A stretch of 64,000 nucleotides of DNA from CAG-238 sp934277695 (GCA_934277695.1 CAKQVG010000005.1:1-64000); one strand, 5' to 3'; shown: positions 8,361-16,620, counted from the first letter of the stretch. A program made the numbers and translations. Notes: generated by a model not told the origin, from the letters alone.

Positions 8361-8402
8361 ATCCCGTACGGCGACGGTTATCGAGCTGCGCGGGATTTTT
8401 TT
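8361..8402 (+). terminator. Terminator after tRNA-Thr
   Basis: Stem ATCCCG/CGGGAT with an inner paired region is followed by seven T. It ends the tRNA transcript ahead of the tuf promoter. Confidence 0.8.
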
Positions 8403-8438
8403 ATGCGTGAAAATTAATTGAAAAGTTGAAAAAACCAC

Positions 8439-8466
8439 TTGCAAACCAGTCCCAATATGGTAAAAT
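8439..8466 (+). promoter_or_regulatory. Promoter of the first tuf gene
   Basis: TTGCAA (8439-8444), a 16-base spacer and TAAAAT (8461-8466). The remaining leader of about 95 bases to the tuf start carries a small GGTTT/AAACC hairpin; I see no terminator in it. Confidence 0.65.
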
Positions 8467-8563
8467 TAAGATTAGGTTTGAGCAAAACCCAACAGTGGAT
8501 TTGGGGACGCCCAAGTCTGCACTTCCAAAAAATAACGTTATATAATCAGGAGGAAATTTCAAA

Positions 8564-9757
8564 ATGGCAAAACAGAAATTCGAAAGAACAAAACCGCATA
8601 TTAACATCGGTACAATCGGTCACGTAGACCACGGTAAGACAACCCTTACAGCAGCAATCACAAAGGTTCTCCACCAGAGATACGGTCTTGGTGAAAACGT
8701 AGAATTCGACCAGATCGACAAAGCTCCGGAAGAAAGAGAAAGAGGTATCACAATTTCTACAGCACACGTAGAATACGAAACACCGAACAGACACTACGCA
8801 CACGTAGACTGCCCGGGCCACGCTGACTATGTAAAGAACATGATCACAGGTGCAGCACAGATGGACGGAGCAATCCTTGTAGTAGCAGCAACAGACGGAC
8901 CGATGCCGCAGACAAGAGAACACATTCTTCTTTCCAGACAGGTAGGCGTACCATACATCATCGTATTCCTTAACAAGTGCGATATGGTAGACGACGAAGA
9001 GCTTCTTGACCTTGTAGAAATGGAAGTAAGAGAATTACTTGATGACTATGAATTCCCTGGAGATGATACACCAATCATCAGAGGATCCGCACTTATGGCA
9101 TTAGAAGATCCTGCAGGCCCATGGGGAGACAAGATTGTAGAACTGTTCGAAGCAGTAGACAGCTACATTCCTGAACCGGAAAGAGACAACGATAAGCCAT
9201 TCCTGATGCCGGTAGAAGACGTATTCTCCATCACAGGACGTGGAACAGTAGCAACAGGAAGAGTAGAAAGAGGCGTACTTGAAGTAGGAAACGAAGTAGA
9301 AATCGTAGGACTTACGGAAGAGAAGAGAAAAGTAGTTGTAACCGGTGTAGAAATGTTCAGAAAGCTTCTTGACAGAGCAGAAACAGGCGACAACATCGGA
9401 GCACTTCTTAGAGGCGTACAGAGAAACGAAATCGAAAGAGGACAGGTACTGTGCCAGCCAGGTTCGATTCATCCGCACACACACTTCAAGGGACAGGTAT
9501 ACGTACTGAAGAAAGAAGAAGGCGGAAGACATACACCGTTCTTCAACGGATACAGACCGCAGTTCTATTTCAGAACAACAGACGTAACAGGCGACCTTCA
9601 GCTTCCGGAAGGAACAGAAATGTGCATGCCTGGAGATAACATCATCATGGAAGTAAAGCTGATCACACCAATCGCAATCGAAGAAGGACTTAGATTCGCT
9701 ATTCGTGAAGGCGGAAGAACAGTAGGCTCCGGCGTAGTTACAGAGATTATCGAATAA
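8564..9757 (+). CDS. tuf: Elongation factor Tu, copy 1
   Basis: 397 residues. EF-Tu carries aminoacyl-tRNA to the ribosomal A site as a GTP complex. GTPase motifs are intact: GHVDHGKTTL, DCPGHADY and NKCD, with switch-1 RGITI. AGGAGGAAATTTC precedes the ATG. This copy has its own promoter behind tRNA-Thr. It is the same protein as the copy at 27528, and the DNA looks the same from just before the start codon through the terminator. Arg is almost always AGA, typical of the highly expressed genes here. Confidence 0.98.
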   Translation: MAKQKFERTKPHINIGTIGHVDHGKTTLTAAITKVLHQRYGLGENVEFDQIDKAPEERERGITISTAHVEYETPNRHYAHVDCPGHADYVKNMITGAAQMDGAILVVAATDGPMPQTREHILLSRQVGVPYIIVFLNKCDMVDDEELLDLVEMEVRELLDDYEFPGDDTPIIRGSALMALEDPAGPWGDKIVELFEAVDSYIPEPERDNDKPFLMPVEDVFSITGRGTVATGRVERGVLEVGNEVEIVGLTEEKRKVVVTGVEMFRKLLDRAETGDNIGALLRGVQRNEIERGQVLCQPGSIHPHTHFKGQVYVLKKEEGGRHTPFFNGYRPQFYFRTTDVTGDLQLPEGTEMCMPGDNIIMEVKLITPIAIEEGLRFAIREGGRTVGSGVVTEIIE

Positions 9758-9797
9758 GAATCTCTGCGTCATTAAACGCATATAAGCTAAATTGAGG

Positions 9798-9822
9798 GCG
9801 GCTCCGCGAGGGGCCGCTTTTT
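9798..9822 (+). terminator. Terminator of tuf copy 1
   Basis: 8-bp stem GCGGCTCC/GGGGCCGC with a GCGA (GNRA) tetraloop, then five T. The same hairpin follows tuf copy 2. Confidence 0.9.
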
Positions 9823-9842
9823 AAAAACACACGGAGGAAAAG

Positions 9843-10391
9843 ATGGATTTAGTTAAAGGAATAAAAGAAAGAAGAAGCATAAGAAAATTTCAGGACAAAC
9901 CAATTGACAGAAAGCTGATTGAGGAAATCGTGGAAACCGCAAGATTTGCACCTTCATGGAAGAACACGCAGATTGTCAGATATCTTGTGGTTGACGACAA
10001 AGAGAAGATTGCAGCTATTGCAAACAGCAAATGCACTTACGGCTCTGACTATAATATCAAAGCAATCGCAGGAGCACCGGCAGTTGTGATTCTTACATTT
10101 GTGGAAGGCCGTTCGGGCTTTGATAAGGATGGAAGTTTTTCGACTCCGAAGGGTGACGGATGGCAAATGTTCGATGCCGGAATCGCGGCGCAGACATTCT
10201 GTCTTGCGGCTCACGAAAAAGGCCTTGGAACCGTTATTCAGGGTTATTTTGATGATGCTGAATTAAAAAAAGTCCTCCCGATTCCGGAAGGACAGCAGGT
10301 TGGAGCGGTAATTCCTATCGGATATCCAACGGAAGCTGAGGTTGCGGCTCCGCCGAGGAAAGAAACCTCAGAGCTGCTTACTTTTATCTGA
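9843..10391 (+). CDS. Nitroreductase-family flavoprotein
   Basis: 182 residues, one FMN-binding nitroreductase domain. N-terminal GIKERRSIRKFQDKPI is the FMN phosphate-binding start of the family, followed by ARFAPSWKNTQ; the C-terminal half has GLGTVIQGYF and PIGYP. Members reduce nitro compounds, quinones or flavins with NAD(P)H; the substrate cannot be read here. It begins 20 bases after the tuf terminator with no promoter visible in the gap, so it may rely on read-through. Its last 24 bases overlap the 3' end of the opposite-strand exporter gene. Confidence 0.88.
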   Translation: MDLVKGIKERRSIRKFQDKPIDRKLIEEIVETARFAPSWKNTQIVRYLVVDDKEKIAAIANSKCTYGSDYNIKAIAGAPAVVILTFVEGRSGFDKDGSFSTPKGDGWQMFDAGIAAQTFCLAAHEKGLGTVIQGYFDDAELKKVLPIPEGQQVGAVIPIGYPTEAEVAAPPRKETSELLTFI

Positions 10392-11267
10392 TCTTGTGAG
10401 CACAGCAAGTGCGGAAACAGTTATAACCATGCCGAGAATCCCAAGCACGCTTGGGATTTCGTTATATAACAGGATTCCGAATATCATTGCGGAAACGGGT
10501 TCAGCACCGCAGGAAAGAATCGCGGCATTGCCCGAGTCAATGCGCTGAATCGCATTCGTATACAGAAAGTTCGGCATAATTGAGGTTACAAGCGCCTGCG
10601 CCAAATATACCAGTGAACCGTTAAGCGGATCGGAAGCAGCATATCCGACAAACATGTTCCAATCGGCAAACGGTGCCAGGACGAGCGAGGTAAAGGCGAA
10701 CGCATACAGATTAATCGTGAGCGCATTATAACCTGCAGAGGTCAACTGCTTTGAGTTGAGCGTGTAAACCGCATTGAAAAGCGCGGAACCAAGTCCGGTA
10801 GCGATGCCCAAAAAACTCCAGGCAATGTCGGAATTTTTTTCAAAGACTCCGGCAAGCAGTGCACACCCTGTAAGAGCGGCAAGCATGCAGCTGACTTTTA
10901 CAAGCGTGATTTTTTCGTGAAAAAACAAGGCTCCAAAAAAAAGCACGAAAATCGGGCACAGACCAAGGAGCACAGAAGCAAGTGACAAGGTAAGCCGTGC
11001 GACGGTCAGGTTGTAGCAGGTATTCATCAAAAGATAGCCGTTTATCGACAGGGAAAGAAAAAGCGGAATATCGCGCAGCTGTATTTTTAAAAGACTCCTG
11101 TCATAAAAAAGCAAAAACAAAAACACCAGGACACTGCCGGTAATTGATCTGGAAAACATTACGGTTATTGTATTAAATCCGGCAGCGGAGAGCGTTCTTA
11201 CGAAAATTCCGGATGCTCCCCAGCATGCCCCCGCCGCAAGCGGCATCAAAACAGCAAATCGGTTCAT
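10368..11267 (-). CDS. EamA/DMT-superfamily transporter
   Basis: 299 residues with about ten hydrophobic segments arranged as two EamA halves of five, the standard layout of drug/metabolite exporters such as RhaT/YdcZ-like proteins. The N-terminus MNRFAVLMPLAAGACWGASG and the second half with IMPNFLYTNAIQRIDSGNAA are typical, including the conserved late helix with the ALxxxEP-like GAEPVSAM segment. AAAGGAT lies ahead of the ATG on the minus strand. It probably exports a small metabolite or amino acid; substrate unknown. It is convergent with the nitroreductase gene and divergent from the LCP gene. Confidence 0.88.
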   Translation of the reverse strand: MNRFAVLMPLAAGACWGASGIFVRTLSAAGFNTITVMFSRSITGSVLVFLFLLFYDRSLLKIQLRDIPLFLSLSINGYLLMNTCYNLTVARLTLSLASVLLGLCPIFVLFFGALFFHEKITLVKVSCMLAALTGCALLAGVFEKNSDIAWSFLGIATGLGSALFNAVYTLNSKQLTSAGYNALTINLYAFAFTSLVLAPFADWNMFVGYAASDPLNGSLVYLAQALVTSIMPNFLYTNAIQRIDSGNAAILSCGAEPVSAMIFGILLYNEIPSVLGILGMVITVSALAVLTRSDKSKQL

Positions 11268-11311
11268 GATTATAAATCCTTTGCAAGCATTATTTCAATC
11301 TATGATAAGCG

Positions 11312-11340
11312 ATTATATCACTGCTCGGAGGCTTTGTAAA
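11312..11340 (-). promoter_or_regulatory. Promoter of the EamA transporter
   Basis: Reading the minus strand, TTTACA (11340-11335), a 17-base spacer and TATAAT (11317-11312) lie 45 bases upstream of the start codon. Confidence 0.8.
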
Positions 11341-11352
11341 TGATATAAGCTA

Positions 11353-11381
11353 TTGCCAAACCCGGCGAAAAGATATATAAT
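11353..11381 (+). promoter_or_regulatory. Promoter of the LCP gene
   Basis: TTGCCA (11353-11358), a 17-base spacer and TATAAT (11376-11381). Its predicted start of transcription falls at the foot of the hairpin at 11391. Confidence 0.8.
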
Positions 11382-11390
11382 ACTCGGAAG

Positions 11391-11413
11391 AAGCCTTGCG
11401 TAAGGCTTTTTTT
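11391..11413 (+). terminator. Terminator-like hairpin at the very start of the LCP transcript
   Basis: 7-bp stem AAGCCTT/AAGGCTT with loop GCGT, followed by T-rich sequence. It starts only about 10 bases after the -10 box of the promoter upstream. It could stop early transcripts, stabilise the mRNA 5' end or be left from a former gene. There is no obvious antiterminator. Confidence 0.6.
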
Positions 11414-11459
11414 GTGGAAGAGAAAACGGCAGAATATGGGACATACATAGAGGTATTTT

Positions 11460-13019
11460 ATGAGAAAAGACAGACAGAAAGAAATTATGGCACAGCTTGA
11501 GGCGGAAAAACGCGCATCAAGAAAAGTGAAGGGGCTTGCATTTTTCAGGGTGCTTGCGGTTATCTACGTAATATTGGCATGTGCATTTATTGCATTGCTT
11601 TGCTGGCTCAACGTACTGCCCGCAAAGTATTTGTACAGCGGAATCGGGCTGCTTGCGGTTGCGAGTATTTTTATTGTACCGGTGATGTTCAGCAGAAACG
11701 GGATAAAGAGCAGAAGAAACGCGGCTGCGATTATAGCAGTGCTCTTGATCGGGGTCTTCGGAGTAGGGACATATTATCTTGCGGATACACTCAATTTCCT
11801 GGATAATATTTCGCAGGGGATTGCGGCAACGGAAGATTATTATGTGGTTGTCAGAAACGAAGGAGCAGCCGAGGCAGAAGCGGAGGGCGCGGCAGAAGCA
11901 GACATCAGCACCCTTGCCGGACAGACAATCGGAACCTATATGTCACACGACCTTGCTTATTCGGAGGCAAAGAGCAAGCTTCAGGGAGAAGTTTCTGTTG
12001 AGTATGCCTATGTGGATACCGCAAAGGACACAATCGTTAAGCTTTTGAACGGCGAATACAATGCAATTTTCTTGAGCGCCGCTTCGTATGAGAGCATGAA
12101 GAGCAGCTCGGATACGGAAATGGAGGCTTTGAATATTGCGGAAAAAACCAAAGTGCTTCACACGGTTTCGATGCCTATAGAATCTGAAGACAGAACATCG
12201 TCGGTTGACGTTACAAAAGAATCCTTCAATATATATATCAGCGGATCGGATATGGAAGGCTCGATTGACATTCCGAACCGAACCGATGTAAACATGATTG
12301 CAACGGTTAATCCGATAACGCATGAAGTGCTTCTCACATCAATACCGAGAGATTATTATGTACAGCTGCCGAGCAAGGGAGCGAGCGATAAACTTACACA
12401 TTCGAGCCTTTACGGCATACAGGAAAGCATCGGTGCAATCGAGAATCAGCTTGGAATCGACATCAATTATTACCTGCGTGTCAATTACAGCACGGTGATG
12501 AAACTGGTTGATGCAATCGGCGGAATCGAAATTGAATCCGACAGAGACTTCTACACGTCGGGAATGAAAGGGATGCCGGAACTTAACGGACATCATTTTG
12601 TAAAGGGAATCAATAAGGTTGACGGCAAACTTGCACTTGCTTTTTGCAGAGAGAGACATTCCTTCCCGGAAGGCGATATGAAGAGAAACGAAAATCAGCA
12701 GCAGGTGATGGAAGCAATTATAAAGAAATGCACCAAGAGCACTACAATTCTTACGAAATATACCGCACTGCTTGATGCGGTTAAAGATAATCTTGCAACG
12801 AATATGACCACCGACGAGATGTCAAGCATCGTGAAGATGCAGATTGACCAGATGCCGGACTGGAAAATATCCAAGCAGGCGATAAAGGGAACAAACGGTT
12901 TTGAATACTGCTATGCACTCGGATTTAATGCAAGTACGGTAGACGCAATTCCGGAAGAAGAGATGAAAGCACTCGACAAAATCGTGAAAGTATCGGAAAA
13001 TACTTTGGAAAATAGTTAA
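11460..13019 (+). CDS. LytR-CpsA-Psr (LCP) family wall-polymer ligase
   Basis: 519 residues. LCP enzymes move wall teichoic acid or capsule polymers from a lipid carrier to peptidoglycan, outside the membrane. Residues about 24-120 hold three membrane helices. An Ala/Glu-rich linker and a domain of about 150-245 (with LAGQTIGTYM and AKDTIVKLLNGEYNAIFL) resemble a small solute-binding fold. The LCP domain begins near 258: IYISGSD, RTDVNMIATVNP, LTSIPRDYYV, DAIGGIEIE and FCRERHSFPEGDMKRNENQQ, with the conserved Asp and Arg residues present. GAGGT precedes the ATG. It is monocistronic with its own promoter. Confidence 0.92.
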   Translation: MRKDRQKEIMAQLEAEKRASRKVKGLAFFRVLAVIYVILACAFIALLCWLNVLPAKYLYSGIGLLAVASIFIVPVMFSRNGIKSRRNAAAIIAVLLIGVFGVGTYYLADTLNFLDNISQGIAATEDYYVVVRNEGAAEAEAEGAAEADISTLAGQTIGTYMSHDLAYSEAKSKLQGEVSVEYAYVDTAKDTIVKLLNGEYNAIFLSAASYESMKSSSDTEMEALNIAEKTKVLHTVSMPIESEDRTSSVDVTKESFNIYISGSDMEGSIDIPNRTDVNMIATVNPITHEVLLTSIPRDYYVQLPSKGASDKLTHSSLYGIQESIGAIENQLGIDINYYLRVNYSTVMKLVDAIGGIEIESDRDFYTSGMKGMPELNGHHFVKGINKVDGKLALAFCRERHSFPEGDMKRNENQQQVMEAIIKKCTKSTTILTKYTALLDAVKDNLATNMTTDEMSSIVKMQIDQMPDWKISKQAIKGTNGFEYCYALGFNASTVDAIPEEEMKALDKIVKVSENTLENS

Positions 13020-13028
13020 AAAAGCATA

Positions 13029-13057
13029 TTGACATTGAAAAAGCACTGTTTTATAAT
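13029..13057 (+). promoter_or_regulatory. Promoter of rpmG-secE-nusG
   Basis: Near-consensus TTGACA (13029-13034), 17-base spacer, TATAAT (13052-13057). A leader hairpin CAGAGC/GCTCTG lies at 13086-13110, followed by AATTTT. Confidence 0.9.
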
Positions 13058-13139
13058 TAATAGGCAACTTTATGATTATGCGTAACAGAGCTTCTTACAA
13101 AAGGGCTCTGAATTTTGAGTTAAACGGAGGACAATCAAC

Positions 13140-13289
13140 ATGAGAGTTAAAGTTATGCTGGCATGCACAGAGTGTAAGCAAAGAAACTACAATACGATGA
13201 AAAACAAGAAGAACGACCCGGATCGTATTGAAATGATGAAGTACTGCAGATTCTGCAAGAAACATACTCTTCACAAGGAAACAAAATAA
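13140..13289 (+). CDS. rpmG: 50S ribosomal protein L33
   Basis: 49 residues, found by reading the DNA. It starts MRVKVMLACTECKQRNY and ends CRFCKKHTLHKETK; the two CxxC pairs are a zinc ribbon (zinc-type L33). CGGAGGACAATCAAC precedes the ATG. It heads the secE-nusG operon, the usual place. No sign of change. Confidence 0.97.
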   Translation: MRVKVMLACTECKQRNYNTMKNKKNDPDRIEMMKYCRFCKKHTLHKETK

Positions 13290-13301
13290 GGAGAGGATAG
13301 A

Positions 13302-13523
13302 ATGGCTAATAAAGAGGTAACAAAGAAAAGAACAAGCTTCAAGGAATATTTTAAATCCGTGAAGGTTGAAATGAAGAAGGTTGTATGGCCTACAAAAAAA
13401 GAAACAATATCCTATACGGCTGTGGTAATCGCTACCTGCGCTGTTTTCGCACTGGGCTTTTGGCTCATCGACACAGGCGTTCTGGCAGCACTCAAGTCAG
13501 TTTTAAACATCACTTTGAACTAG
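13302..13523 (+). CDS. secE: Preprotein translocase subunit SecE
   Basis: 73 residues, the short single-membrane-helix form of Firmicutes SecE. The amphipathic FKSVKVEMKKVVWPTKKE segment (family signature VxWPT) precedes the one helix. It clamps the SecY channel. The gene sits 12 bases after rpmG and 50 bases before nusG. Start ATG follows GGAGAGGATAGA. Confidence 0.95.
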   Translation: MANKEVTKKRTSFKEYFKSVKVEMKKVVWPTKKETISYTAVVIATCAVFALGFWLIDTGVLAALKSVLNITLN

Positions 13524-13573
13524 GCTTAAAATCTTAATTTTATTACTTAAACGATTGAAAAGAAGGTACGAGA

Positions 13574-14146
13574 ATGTCAGATTTTGAGAATAAAGGTGTT
13601 TCTCCTCTCGAAGGAGAGGGAATCAGAGGTGACGGCCAAGCCAAATGGTATGTTGTGCATACTTATTCCGGTCACGAAAACAAAGTAAAAGTGAATATCG
13701 AAAAAATGGTTGAAAACCGTGGGATGCAAGACCTGATTATCGACATCGTTGTACCTACCGAAGACAGAGTTGAAATAAAAGACGGGCAGCGCAAGATCAA
13801 AACCAGGAAGATGTTTCCGGGTTATGTAATTATAAAGATGATTGTTACCAACGAGTCTTGGTACCTTGTCAGAAACACGCAAGGGGTTACAGGTTTCGTA
13901 GGTCATGGCTCCGAACCGATTCCGCTTACGGATGAAGAAGTGGCGAGAATGGGTATAGAAAAAGTTTATATCGACCTTGATGTGGAAGTTGGCGAAACAG
14001 TAAGAGTTATCAGTGGTCCTTTCGAGAGCTTCATGGGCACGGTAGAAGAGATCAACAAAGAGAAACAGGTACTGCGAGTTAAGGTTTCCATGTTCGGTCG
14101 AGAAACACCTGTAGAATTGGAATTCAGTCAGGTGGATAAAATTTAA
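13574..14146 (+). CDS. nusG: Transcription termination/antitermination factor NusG
   Basis: 190 residues. The NGN domain (WYVVHTYSGHENKVKVNIEK) binds RNA polymerase; a C-terminal KOW domain (residues about 135-188, IDLDVEVGETVRVISGPFESF) is separate. A 24-residue N-terminal tail is present. It regulates pausing and couples polymerase to ribosome or Rho. It is 50 bases after secE and 17 bases before rplK, forming one operon. Confidence 0.97.
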   Translation: MSDFENKGVSPLEGEGIRGDGQAKWYVVHTYSGHENKVKVNIEKMVENRGMQDLIIDIVVPTEDRVEIKDGQRKIKTRKMFPGYVIIKMIVTNESWYLVRNTQGVTGFVGHGSEPIPLTDEEVARMGIEKVYIDLDVEVGETVRVISGPFESFMGTVEEINKEKQVLRVKVSMFGRETPVELEFSQVDKI

Positions 14147-14163
14147 AGAAAGGAGAAAACGAG

Positions 14164-14589
14164 ATGGCTAAAAAGGTAGAAGGTTATATTAAACTTCAGA
14201 TTGCAGCCGGTAATGCCACTCCGGCACCTCCGGTAGGTCCGGCTTTAGGTCAGAAGAGTGTAAACATTATGGATTTCTGCAAACAGTTTAACGCAAGAAC
14301 ACAAGACCAGCCGGGTATGATTATTCCTGTAGTAATCACCGTTTATGCTGACAGATCATTCACATTTGTTACAAAGACACCACCGGCAGCAGTTCTTCTT
14401 AAGAAAGCCGCAGGACTTGATGCTGCATCCGGAGAACCTAACAAGAAGAAGGTTGCAACATTAACAAGAGCTCAAGCTGAAGAAATTGCAAAGACCAAAA
14501 TGCCAGACTTAAATGCAGCAAACTTAGAATCTGCAACAGAAATGATTAAGGGTACTGCAAGAAGTATGGGAATCGTTATTGAAGATTAA
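14164..14589 (+). CDS. rplK: 50S ribosomal protein L11
   Basis: 141 residues, full length. N-terminal KLQIAAGNATPAPPVGPALG is diagnostic. L11 binds the GTPase centre of 23S rRNA and is needed for stringent-response sensing by RelA-type enzymes. It follows nusG by 17 bases; AAGGAGAAAACGAG precedes the start. Confidence 0.98.
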   Translation: MAKKVEGYIKLQIAAGNATPAPPVGPALGQKSVNIMDFCKQFNARTQDQPGMIIPVVITVYADRSFTFVTKTPPAAVLLKKAAGLDAASGEPNKKKVATLTRAQAEEIAKTKMPDLNAANLESATEMIKGTARSMGIVIED

Positions 14590-14634
14590 TAGGAAGTGGA
14601 AGACGAAAGTCGTTAGTACCACGAGGAGGTAAAA

Positions 14635-15333
14635 ATGCCTAAGAGAGGTAAAAATTACAAAGCAGCAGCTGCAGCTTACAACAAGGCTGAATTATTTGAA
14701 GCAAAAGATGCTTTAAAGGTTGCTGTAGAAAATGCGAAAGCAAAATTCGACGAAACAGTTGAAGTACACATCAAACTTGGCGTTGACGGAAGACACGCTG
14801 ACCAGCAGGTTAGAGGTGCAATCGTTCTTCCCCACGGAACAGGTAAGACAAAAAAGGTTTTAGTATTTGCTAAAGGACCTAAGGCACAGGAAGCGGAAGC
14901 TGCAGGTGCTGATTATGTAGGAGCTGAAGAAATGGCTCAGAAGATCCAGACCGAAAACTGGTTTGACTTCGATGTAGTAGTTGCTACTCCTGATATGATG
15001 GGTGTTGTAGGTAGATTAGGTAAAATCTTAGGACCTAAGGGCTTAATGCCGAACCCGAAGTCAGGAACAGTTACAATGGATGTTGAAAAAGCTTTACAGG
15101 AAATCAAAGCAGGTAAAGTTGAGTACAGACTTGACAAGACAAACATCATCCACACACCGATCGGAAAGGTTTCCTTCGGACCTGAGAAGTTAACTGAAAA
15201 CTTCAATGCACTTCTTGAAGCTGTTGTAAAGGCAAAACCTGCTGCAGCTAAGGGACAGTATCTGAAGAGCGTAACAGTTGCTTCCACAATGGGCCCTGGA
15301 GTAAAGGTTAATCCGGCGCTGATTCAGTTCTAA
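14635..15333 (+). CDS. rplA: 50S ribosomal protein L1
   Basis: 232 residues. The family motif is present as PNPKSGTV near residue 130 and GPKGLMPNPK just before it. L1 binds 23S rRNA in the mobile stalk, and in many bacteria represses the L11-L1 mRNA. GAGGAGGTAAAA precedes the ATG. The next 200 bases carry the L10 leader. Confidence 0.98.
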   Translation: MPKRGKNYKAAAAAYNKAELFEAKDALKVAVENAKAKFDETVEVHIKLGVDGRHADQQVRGAIVLPHGTGKTKKVLVFAKGPKAQEAEAAGADYVGAEEMAQKIQTENWFDFDVVVATPDMMGVVGRLGKILGPKGLMPNPKSGTVTMDVEKALQEIKAGKVEYRLDKTNIIHTPIGKVSFGPEKLTENFNALLEAVVKAKPAAAKGQYLKSVTVASTMGPGVKVNPALIQF

Positions 15334-15374
15334 TCGTTTCTTCGAACTGAATGAACTAATAACAATGAAATAAA

Positions 15375-15474
15375 ACCGTAGACAGCGGGTGCGAAAGCTT
15401 AATTTCCCGCCGAGGTACAATATAAAATATTGACCTTGCATACTGCGGAAAACGAAAGCATGCAAGGTTTTTTT
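15375..15474 (+). promoter_or_regulatory. L10 leader (ribosomal protein autoregulatory RNA)
   Basis: The segment from CCGTAGACAGCGGGTGC to TTTCCCGCCGAGGT (15377-15418) matches the L10(L12)4-binding leader known ahead of rplJ in Firmicutes. It is followed by a terminator stem ACCTTGCAT/ATGCAAGGT with a T-run (15433-15474). In the known model, free L10-L12 binds the leader and favours termination. Here it lies between rplA and rplJ. Confidence 0.85.
15433..15474 (+). terminator. Attenuator of the L10 leader
   Basis: 9-bp stem ACCTTGCAT/ATGCAAGGT, loop of 18 bases, then seven T. It is the expression platform of the L10 leader. Confidence 0.85.
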
Positions 15475-15535
15475 ATGGAGTACCAGCCATACTCTGCTTG
15501 GTCCGACATGACCGGGCAAGAAAGGAGAACATATA

Positions 15536-16030
15536 ATGTCAGTAGAAGCTCAAAAAGCGAAACAGATCGTCATCGACGAAATTAAAGAAAAATTAGACGG
15601 TGCACAGTCTGCAGTTGTCATCGACTACATGGGAATCACAGTTGCTCAGGCAGACACTATGAGAAAGAAACTCCGTGAAGCAAACGTAGACTACACTGTA
15701 TATAAAAACACACTTGTAAAGAGAGCGATCGCAGGAACTGAATTCGAAGGTCTTGCAGAAGTTCTCGACGGACCGAGCGCACTTGCAATCAGCAAGGAAG
15801 ACGCAACTGCTCCGGCAAGAGTGTTAAACGAAGTAATCAAAGAATTCAAGAAGATGGAATTCAAAGCAGGTGTTGTAGAAGGCAACTTCCTCGACAAAGA
15901 CGGCATCCAGGCTGTTGCAGACATTCCGTCAAGAGAAGTTCTCATTGCTAAGTTCATGGGCAGCATCCAGTCACCTGTAAGCAAGGCAGTTAGAACATTC
16001 CAGGCCATCGCAGATGCGAAAGCAGAATAA
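15536..16030 (+). CDS. rplJ: 50S ribosomal protein L10
   Basis: 164 residues. N-terminal KAKQIVIDEIKEKLDGAQ and the GLTVAQ-like MGITVAQADTMRKKLRE region are typical. L10 anchors the L7/L12 stalk and controls its own operon through the leader at 15375. AAAGGAGAACATATA precedes the ATG. Confidence 0.97.
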   Translation: MSVEAQKAKQIVIDEIKEKLDGAQSAVVIDYMGITVAQADTMRKKLREANVDYTVYKNTLVKRAIAGTEFEGLAEVLDGPSALAISKEDATAPARVLNEVIKEFKKMEFKAGVVEGNFLDKDGIQAVADIPSREVLIAKFMGSIQSPVSKAVRTFQAIADAKAE

Positions 16031-16087
16031 TCAGAATCAAAAAATTAAAACATCTCAGAACGAGAAAATTTATAAAGGAGAAATAAA

Positions 16088-16453
16088 ATGAATAAAGAAC
16101 AAATTATCGAAGCTATAAAGGCTATGACAGTTTTAGAATTAAACGAGTTAGTTAAAGCTTGTGAAGAAGAATTCGGCGTATCCGCAGCAGCTCCGGTTGC
16201 AGTTGTAGGTGCAGCAGGCGGCGCAGCAGCAGCTGAAGAACAGACAGAATTCACAGTAGTACTTGAATCTGCAGGCGCAGAAAAGATCAAAGTTATCAAG
16301 GCTGTAAGAGAAATCACAGGTCTTGGCTTAAAGGAAGCTAAGGAAGCTGTAGACGGTGCTCCTACAAACCTCAAGGAAGGCATCGAAAAGGCTGAAGCTG
16401 AAGCTATCAAGACTCAGTTAGAAGAAGTTGGAGCTACTGTAGTTCTTAAATAA
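16088..16453 (+). CDS. rplL: 50S ribosomal protein L7/L12
   Basis: 121 residues. N-terminal dimerisation helix (ALxxxMTVLELNELVKACEE type), Ala/Gly-rich hinge near 35-50 and a C-terminal factor-binding domain (KIKVIKAVREITGLGLKEAK) are all present. It recruits translation GTPases. 57 bases follow rplJ. A terminator and the rpoB promoter come next. Confidence 0.98.
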   Translation: MNKEQIIEAIKAMTVLELNELVKACEEEFGVSAAAPVAVVGAAGGAAAAEEQTEFTVVLESAGAEKIKVIKAVREITGLGLKEAKEAVDGAPTNLKEGIEKAEAEAIKTQLEEVGATVVLK

Positions 16454-16470
16454 TTAAAAATTCAGACCTC

Positions 16471-16501
16471 AAAAGCGGCACGCACGAAGCGGCCGCTTTT
16501 T
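16471..16501 (+). terminator. Terminator between rplL and rpoB
   Basis: 9-bp stem AAAAGCGGC/GCCGCTTTT, 12-base loop, T-run of five. Part of the transcripts may read through into rpoBC, as is usual in this operon. Confidence 0.75.
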
Positions 16502-16539
16502 CTGTATAAAATCATTTCTAAAAAAATCCAAATTAGTAC

Positions 16540-16568
16540 TTGATTATTTGACACGGATATTATATAAT
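16540..16568 (+). promoter_or_regulatory. Promoter ahead of rpoB
   Basis: TTGATT (16540-16545), 17-base spacer and TATAAT (16563-16568). A TTGACA at 16548 lies too close to that -10 to pair with it; 17 bases further on it would meet only TAGACT. Confidence 0.7.
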
Positions 16569-16620
16569 ATTAGACTGCCACACAAAGTAATTTGTTTTAA
16601 GAATATAAGGAGTGATAAAG

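Noticed and set aside
9101..9781. Long minus-strand ORF inside tuf, repeated at 28065-28799
   Set aside because: It is the mirror of the tuf coding region, has Cys/Ser-rich nonsense content and is the same in both copies only because tuf is.
16548..16553. TTGACA ahead of rpoB as -35
   Set aside because: Only 9 bases separate it from TATAAT; TTGATT at 16540 has the right spacing.
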